Shown: positions 56,998 to 64,000 of the stretch, piece after piece
How the letters are laid out: every line of letters begins with the position of its first letter
Position numbering within the stretch: the stretch's first letter is position 1
Source of the DNA: Saccharum officinarum
Taxonomy: Eukaryota > Streptophyta > Magnoliopsida > Poales > Poaceae
Direction: 5' to 3'
Assembly (NCBI GenBank): GCA_020631735.1
Contig: CM036201.1
Coordinates: 71,505,253 to 71,569,252 of the forward strand
Length of the DNA: 64,000 nucleotides
Made by a program: the position numbers and the translations under genes
The notes under the pieces: generated by a model
Told to the model about the DNA's origin: nothing
The model's input: only the letters and a program-made list of their open reading frames with translations
Database searches by the model: none

Positions 56998-58453
56998 AAC
57001 TGATTAATTTTTGGCTCGACCGGTTAACCAATGAAAACGAAATACTTCCTTCCATCCAAAATGTAAAGTCTATTGGTGGGCTTGTTTTAACTAAAAAAAA
57101 ATTCTGAAAAAATTGACTCAACATCAATATCTAAAATTTTAAATTCACTAGCAAAAAAAAAGGATTGGAATAAAAACGACAACACATAGAATGTTGGCGC
57201 TTGCATAATCACTTGCTTCCTCCGTCCCAAAGTAAGTGTCATTTTTTATTTTCAGACATCTTGTTTAATCGTTCGCCTTATTCAACACATAGGCTCATAG
57301 AGTATGTATCACCTGCTCATCCCGTGAACCTTTCCTCTGGATGATGAAATGCATCAGACTGCCTTACACCCCTAAGGTCTAATCATTCTCTCCTCTCCCT
57401 CCACGTGTCCACCACAAAGAGGAGGGACACATGTCCACCACAAAGAGGAGGGGTGGGGGATAATGCTCCCCTTACAGTTGAATCTTTTCTACCTTTGAAA
57501 CATTTTTTTAACTTTTTTGATTGTGTTGGTCTTATCTTCTAATATCGAATCCTCAGGCGAAGCTCCGGGCGGGCGCGATATCCACGTCGCCCGTTAACCC
57601 GTGAGCCGTTCGATCTAGCCAACTCGTGATATCGTCCATCGGATGCGGATCGGCTCGGGTCTTCACGGGTCTCTTACCCATTACGCCACGATACCGGGAT
57701 GTCGCGAATGCTCGCGAACCATGCGCCGCCAGCCGCCGCGCAGCTGCCTCCTCCTTGCGTCCTCGGCGGATGACTCGTCTCTCCGCCTCCTGCAGCTCAC
57801 GGGCCGCCAGATCTCGAGTCACGCGCCGCTGCGATGCACTACAGCAACTCCGCGCGCTCCTCCCTCGCAGCCTGGTGCGGAGCTGAGAGGGCCGAGAAAC
57901 ATCCTGCGCAATCCAGAGCGCGGCGGCGTCGACGAAAAAGACGCCGAGTTGCGCCGCCATCCACTCCCACTCCTCGGCGCCGACCGACGAGGCCAGCTCA
58001 GAATCGCCTCAGACTCAAAGCCGCAACCAGAGGAACAGACCACCAAGTGCTCAACCAGTATTCCGTCCTCTCCTTCGCTGAAGATCACGCCCACGATGAG
58101 CTCTGCTCTCCTTCAAATTCGCTGCACATGGTAAACACGAACCAAATCCCTCCTATATTTCGCTCCTTCATCTCGTTGTGCATCCCTTTGAGTGCTTTTT
58201 GAGGTGAATCTATGGCAGGTTTGCTCCTTTCTTCTCTCTCTTAACGTTTTCTGCTAAGGCTAGAAGATGGACAGTAAAAGCTAATAAGAACTTGCACATT
58301 TGTACTATCCATGCATAAACTTGTGAAAAATCATTGAAAAATAATTTTAGATCCAAATAGGGTTAAATTAATTTTGTTAGATTCATAACTTTATCCTATG
58401 ACTGTGCAAAATATGTTTGCACATGTTACTCTAGTGTCCATATGATACGAGAA
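56998..58453. other. Stowaway remnants and a GC-rich unassigned block
   Basis: CTTCCTTCCATCC at about 57050 and CTTCCTCCGTCCC at about 57218 are Stowaway-like ends without partners. 57540-58140 is GC-rich with open frames on both strands (408 bp minus; 492 bp plus). The minus frame is Arg/Ala-rich with no recognisable domain, so I do not call it. Confidence 0.4.
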
Positions 58454-59621
58454 CAGGGGCGGACCCACAGGGTATGCCGGGTGGGCCACGGCATACCCTG
58501 GGGTCCAGTAGTCATAGATACATAATATAAATTTTATATGTAAAAAAAAAGAAGAGGAAGCAACTCGGTTCGTGCTCTGTGCTTCCGCACGCGCGCGGAC
58601 CACGGAGTAACTGTGCCAGCCTCGGACGTGGAGTAACTGCACGCGGTCGAACGAGAAGTCGAGTCGTCGTCTCCGTCTCTTCAAGAACGAACAGGAATCT
58701 TCCCCGGCCACGGCGGACGGGCGGAGCTTCAGCACTTCGACAGTTCGGCGTGGGACGGCGGGGTCCTCGCGTGACGCGAGACGCACAGATCGCGTCGGCG
58801 CGGAGCGGCCAGGATGCAGGACGCCGGTCGCCGGCCGCTGGGTCATCCGCGATGCTCGAGAACCTCCGGCACGAGACACAGACACTCCGACGAAGCCACG
58901 GCACTAAGTTGCAGGTATTGATCTTCTTATTTGTAAAAAACTTGTTTACTTACATATTTTTATTATTTATTTATTTATTTATGATTGATTGATTTGTTTG
59001 CATTTCAATTGGACAGTTTGTGTTCGTGAGTTCATTCAACAGACCACTAATTAGCATCAATCCATCAAAGAAGGCAGCATTTAAATTTTCTAATCGGTTC
59101 TACTCTCTTGTATGTCAATCTTTAGTCCTTTCCACTTTATTTGCTTCTTTAGATGCATGGAAGGTAGATAGATTGGCTGAATTTTAACCTAAAGATTTCT
59201 CCAATTATTATTTTCTAAAATTTGAATTGTAACTTGATAATTATATTGATGACATGTGATGAGATGATAGCTTCAAAGGTCTAGACAACATTGTTGATCT
59301 CTCAGTTAAACTTGTTGAAACACAGAGAAACAAATTGTATGATATGATTTATTTGCTTCTTAATTTGATATTGTTTTTACCGGTGACAACTGCGAGTGTT
59401 GAAAGTATATTTTCTGCATTGGCTATAACAAAAACAAAATAAAGAAATAAACATTGTTGTTGCTAGCTTAATCTTTGAAGTTAAGGCTTATCATGTTATT
59501 TAATATATTTAGTTTTATCGAATTAGAATATGGTTTTACCGAATTGTAAATGATTTTACCAAATTGCATAAGAAAAAAATTTGACGGCATACCCTATGGT
59601 AAAATCCTAGGTCCGCCACTG
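58454..59621 (+). mobile_element. hAT transposon, non-autonomous or decayed
   Basis: The inverted ends are CAGGGGCGGACCCAC and TAGGTCCGCCACTG. TACGAGAA flanks both sides perfectly (58446-58453 and 59622-59629), the 8-bp target duplication of hAT elements. The 1168-bp body holds a fragment of transposase (59278-59442) and a paired GGCATACCCTGG/ACGGCATACCCTATG word near each end. The perfect target duplication implies a fairly recent insertion. Confidence 0.93.
59278..59442 (+). pseudogene. hAT transposase C-terminal fragment
   Basis: An open stretch of 54 codons ends at TAA 59440-59442 and contains FLPVTTASVESIFSALAIT, which matches the conserved LPVTTATVERxFSAM block of the hAT dimerisation domain. 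It also has the preceding YLLLNL helix. The usual Arg after VE is changed to Ser. The catalytic core upstream is not present as a readable frame, so this is a remnant. Confidence 0.8.
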
Positions 59622-59836
59622 TACGAGAAGGAACAGAACGAAGCCATTCCTAGCACCGATGACCTTGGCGGCTTCGACCTACGCCTGTGTCGTCGACTCC
59701 TGTGGCGTCTTGGTTGCTCTTGCAGGTACTACCACTGCTGCACTACAGTGTTGCTTAAAAACTAATAAATATAAATGCTGAGCGGTCTTACATACTATTG
59801 AGCCTTTGAACTGGGCTGTGGTGTTACAGAGAGCTA
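59622..59836. other. Short spacer between hAT and Stowaway elements
   Basis: Nothing recognised; begins with the right hAT target duplication. Confidence 0.4.
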
Positions 59837-60174
59837 TTCCCTCTGTCCCACTGTTAATGTCGTTTTAGCCTTCAATATTAGTCAAAAAGAATGTCGCTTG
59901 AGGAAGCATATAGGTCCTGCACCCTAGTAAAGCAATTGTACTATGCTTTCACTAACCATTGACAAGACATCGGAGCCATTGCCATGGTGAAAAAGTTATG
60001 TATTCGCTGGTAATCAATTCCGTTCTTGTCGACGTTCCTCACTGTATCAAAGACACAGGACATCTGAGCAACAGGTCTCTTGCAGGGCTGGTAGGGGTAT
60101 ACAGGGTCATTTTACTTCGTTCTTGGTATCCGGTTTGGATCCTACAACGACATTAATATTGGGACGGAGGGAGT
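59837..60174. mobile_element. Stowaway-type MITE
   Basis: About 28 bp of inverted end is visible (TTCCCTCTGTCCCACTGTTA left; TAATATTGGGACGGAGGGAG right), flanked by TA. It is 338 bp long. Confidence 0.85.
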
Positions 60175-60699
60175 AATTGACACAAGTGCAGATGCCATAA
60201 GACCTTGCCATTCTCCTCCCCTCTCTCCATCAGGAAGAGCTACATGTAGGTCATAGGGATCATATGCCTCCCCGTTGAAAACCTCATTAAACGGTTATTA
60301 AGATTGATGCTTAAAACTAATAAATATATACATTAAGTAAACTATTAATAATGATGACCCTCTTAACCTCTTTTGGTTTTCCTTCACGCTTTAGTGCTTT
60401 ACTACTGTTTCACGATTACTCGCTATGATATTTTGTTGTCTACACGATAGTTATATCATTTTTTATATAAGCATAGAGTGCTTAAAATTAAACTATTAGT
60501 ATTTTGATGATTTAGATACAAATTTATGAGCTTCAGCTTATCTTTCATACTAGTGGAGGTGAGTAGTTTAAATGCAAATTTAGAGAATTACTTTATAATT
60601 TTATAATAATAGATATGGGTATTTAATGAACATTATTCAAAATTAAAGGCACTCACAATAATCATTGTACTCTACCAAATTAATGGCACATTTAGGGAC
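60175..60699. other. AT-rich spacer
   Basis: No gene or element recognised. Confidence 0.4.
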
Positions 60700-62801
60700 T
60701 GTAACACCCCTGGGTGTTAAGCATGCATTCATATCCCAAATCATGAGCATTACCATTTCATACATGTTCATCATCGCATGCAATTTAAGTTGGAATTAAT
60801 TAAAATTGTGAAAACACGTTTGAACCATAAAGTATTGCAATTTCTAGCTAAAAGTGGTGGCCCGCCGTGTGGCGGCCGCATGCCGGCGACGCCCCGCGCG
60901 TGGCCGCTGTAGCCCCCGCGCTCGCGCACTGCCTCCGCCTACATCTCCTCTGTCTCCTGCTTCCCTCCGCGCTCGCGCACTCGCTCTCTACCGCAGCAGC
61001 AAGCCGAGCAGGAGCTCTCACCACCGCATGCCGCCGCTCGGTCCGTCGACGCCTAGATCCGCCACCGCCGCACCATTCTCCGATTGCGTCTGCCTCCAGC
61101 TCCGCCTGAACCTCCTCCGCCCCGTGCGCACGCTTTCGCCCTCGCTTTCCCCACGGTAAGGCCGGGGTAGGCTTTTCCGTTGCACGGCGGCGCCATGGCC
61201 GCCGAGCTCGTGCTTCCGTGGAGGGAGCCCTGTTCCCTCCTTTCCATCCAATTCCTCATGTTTTTGTTTTCGTCTTGGCTCCGTGGATCTCGCGCGCTCC
61301 GAACCGAACCTCGCCATGGCCGGGACCGGTGTGTCGTCGGTGAGCCGTGCCATCGTCCCGCCATGCGCGCCGTCGAGGTCACCCGAGAGCTCCTCCGGTG
61401 CCCTAACTAGGTCAGTTAGTTCGTCTCTCCGTGGGGAAGCCGCTGGTGGTGACCTCACCGCCGGCGAGCTCACCGGCGGCGAGAACCACGCGGTCAGCGC
61501 TTCCCCCTCCTCTGTGTGGCTGACTCGTGGGGTCACGGGCCCACCTGTCTGCCTCCTCTCGCGCTTGCGTGCGCACTGCACCGGGTGCACCCAGCATTTT
61601 CAGCGGCTGTTGTTAAAAGGATCTTCGAAAATGCTTTTTCAGAAATTGTTAAAAGGGTTTCTAAAATCCATAACTTGCTCATTTTAGCTCCAAAAATTGT
61701 GAAACAAATTTTGTATTGTTTCTCATGAGTAGATCTACAGTTTAAAATTATTGCATGTCAAGTTTGAAATACTTTTCTGTCGGGTTTTTATTTAATCACT
61801 GAAATTGCTGTTTTCTTGTTAAATATGTAATAAATCATAGAAATTTTAGAAAAATATGGTTCCACTTGTAATAAATTTCTTTTGTGATGTACTTTCTAGG
61901 AAAAATATGTGTCATGCATGTTCTGTAGAAAAATCTTGATGTGTAGTACAAGTGTTTAATATTGTTAATAATTATTATTTTTGCTAGAGAGAAAAAGATG
62001 AATAAAACATGCATATAATAATTTTTCTATGGTGATTGTTGATTGTGTAGAATGTAGTAAAAATGCTAAATCTGTTGTTTGATACTTTTCATAGTATAAA
62101 GTATTTTTATCCTTATTTTTAGGCCCTAGCTTGTTATTTTTGTGTAGGCAGTTCTAGTAATCCAAATGTAATGAAATTTTTGTGGTATGCTTGATTAGAT
62201 GATAGAAAGCTACTATAATTTTCTCAGATTTTTCTGTGCTACCAAAATAGGTGTTGCTGTTCAAACCTAGTTGCAATTAAGGTTTAAATTAACCTTGTTA
62301 ATGCATGATTAGTTAATAAGATTTACTTTGGTGTATTTTTGAATCATTTAATAAGATGTGCTGACTTAGCATTGTAGTAGTAGAAGAGAACGCAGTAGAT
62401 GACATGTACTTGTAGTATATGTTCTTGGATGATGTTGACTACCTTGTAGAAGAATTGTATCCCTACTTTATGAAACAAAGTAAACATATTTATCTACATT
62501 TCATTTATCATGATCATTACATGTTATTTCTGTAGTGCACCTAGGCATGAGCACTTATACATTTGCATCATACAGGATCGCAGAAAGTAACTCCAGTAGC
62601 AGTTCCCGAGGAGCCGGAAGAGCAGCCCGAGGAGTAGGAGGTGCCCGAGGCCGACGAGGAGGTCGGTGAGGATCTTCCAGAGTGGCTAGACCACCGTCCG
62701 AGCTCTTTCGAGAGAGGCAAGTCTCGGAGCATTTTTCTCCCCCGGTTTGCAAATAATTTTTATTAATGCTTTACTTTAACTGATGCATTACGTTCAGGAG
62801 T
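60700..62801 (+). mobile_element. Truncated large LTR, probably gypsy class
   Basis: It begins TGTAACACCCCTGGGTGTTAA, a common grass LTR start. It has a GC-rich block (60850-61600), an AT-rich middle and, near the right, a GAGGAGCCGGAAGAGCAGCC stretch and a TTTGCAAATAATTTTTATTA word seen in large gypsy LTRs/leaders. At 62802 it switches to another repeat, so its right end is lost. The class is inferred from resemblance. Confidence 0.6.
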
Positions 62802-64000
62802 TGTAACGGAACCGTCCAAATTATAAGAGCACAAGTTCAAAAACAATCGCCGAAACGATCAAATTCTCAAACTTGAGCCCATATAACTCCGGTAGTCCAC
62901 GAAACCACGAGTGATTTCAAACCAAACCGAGAGCAACCAGATCGTAGTGATTCAACATAACACAACACTTGTTACAACAGTTCGTAAGTAGCTCTCATAC
63001 ATCGGAGTACAGATAATTTTATTACAAAACTAACATAAAGATTAGCGGAAGCAACATAATTTCTGAAACCATTTAAATTCAAATACTGCCAGTACATAGT
63101 CACATCCTGCAAAAGCATACCAGAAGAGATACTACAGAGACCATGCCCATATGGTCTAGTCTTCACACCCACATGGCGAAGACCATACTTGCAGCAACAA
63201 GTAGGAATCTGTTACCTGCAACAGGTGGGAATAAACCCTGAGTACGAGAAGGTACTCAGCTAGACTTACCCGACAAAAACCAGAAACAACGGCGACACCA
63301 AGGATTATGCAAGGCTTTATAAAGTGGGCTAGCTTGACTCATTTGCAGAAAAGCTTATTACAGATAAGTAATCATTAACGCTTAAGCATCAAGTTAATCA
63401 TCATTAACCTGTCATCTAGATTAGCACCTGTACTAGAGCACTCACTTTATTAGGAGCAAACAATATTAACCATAGCAGGTATAATAAGGCCATCATCATC
63501 ATTATCATCAATTCCGAACCATCATTAATAATTAGTGTATCTACGCTGGAGATAACCAGTCAAGTTTCTCACTATCCGGGAGAGACGGCGACTCGAATCG
63601 ATTCCAACTCAGCTGAGGGGGTATTCCTGACACTCACCCGGCAAACCCCGCTAAAGGCAGCCGTAGATAACCTTTGGTACAACTCAGGGTGGGCCCGAAC
63701 AGCGCCGCGTTCTCGGGATACCAGTGGCCAGGAAGCTCAGGACTTTTAACTCACCTGCCCTTGGACCCTCTGGCTCCCTTCCGAGGCGACTTTCACTTTT
63801 CGACTTCGCAGCCTGAGTTGAGCTACTAGGCTTCGCGGTCGGCAACCTCAGGCCGGCCAACTAAATGTCAGGCATGCGTTCAAAATGACATAGAAGGCTC
63901 CAGGTCTCGGTCCTTAATCGACACAGACGGGGATAGATCCACACCCAAGGCCTCCATGCCTTGTTGTTTCACTATCATCATCCCGCCCGGTCTCATTTCA
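62802..64000. mobile_element. Repeat entering from the right, probable LTR retrotransposon
   Basis: TGTAACGGAACCGTCC at 62802 looks like an LTR start inserted into the preceding LTR. The rest, including a GC-rich block at 63540-63870, has no readable protein. It runs off the window, so type and orientation are uncertain. Confidence 0.45.

Noticed and set aside
57553..57960. Minus-strand 135-residue Arg/Ala-rich frame as a gene
   Set aside because: There is no domain, splice or promoter support, and an equally long plus-strand frame overlaps it.
1..64000. CRISPR arrays, rRNA or tRNA genes
   Set aside because: No regularly spaced repeats with unique spacers, no rRNA core words and no convincing tRNA cloverleaf were found; the only tRNA-related word is the primer-binding site of the intronic Copia element.

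Overview
The window is nuclear DNA from a grass, most likely a panicoid such as sorghum, sugarcane or a close relative (inferred from repeat families and gene content; no search was run). It is TE-rich, with Tourist- and Stowaway-type MITEs every few kilobases, Helitron-like ends, hAT and Copia elements and solo or partial LTRs around GC-rich, intron-containing genes. I find three intact protein-coding genes and one broken gene. I saw no rRNA, tRNA or CRISPR.

Left third (1-32 kb): a degraded tandem segmental duplication. Three units share non-coding blocks (about 0.64-1.57, 18.3-22.6 and 28.0-31.7 kb), and units 1 and 2 also share a single-exon MATH-BTB gene on the minus strand. The unit 1 gene (2677-3681) is a frameshifted pseudogene; the unit 2 gene (24287-25294) is intact. 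Because the units are alignable by eye, each serves as an 'empty site' for insertions in another. They show that 4207-10028 is a Helitron-like insertion between A and T (itself holding a 2.1-kb solo LTR with a 5-bp target duplication), and that several MITEs and a 0.63-kb element entered unit 2.

Between units 1 and 2 (10.9-18.3 kb) lies a complex structure: a nearly perfect inverted repeat in the order L-S-L'-S' (arms 843 and 442 bp), joined to a Copia gag-pol that has lost its 5' LTR and ends in a 62-bp perfect palindrome where a 3' LTR should be.

Middle (35.8-53.4 kb): two convergent genes. On the plus strand, 36040-47448 is an 11-exon WD40-containing type II inositol polyphosphate 5-phosphatase (FRA3/5PTase12-15 class, 1142 aa). 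A 4.4-kb Copia element sits antisense in its intron 3, with identical-length 117-bp LTRs differing at two bases. On the minus strand, 50479-53399 is a 3-exon DOMON plus cytochrome b561 gene (395 aa). The first probably acts in phosphoinositide turnover and the second in plasma-membrane electron transfer; nothing here links them functionally.

Right end (53.4-64 kb): a GC-rich stretch without a recognised gene, a hAT element with a perfect 8-bp target duplication (58454-59621), a Stowaway MITE, a truncated LTR beginning at 60700, and another repeat entering at 62802 and leaving the window. I found no evidence for a new biological system. The most unusual structures are the L-S-L'-S' inverted repeat with its joined Copia element, and the Helitron composite with its paralogous empty site.
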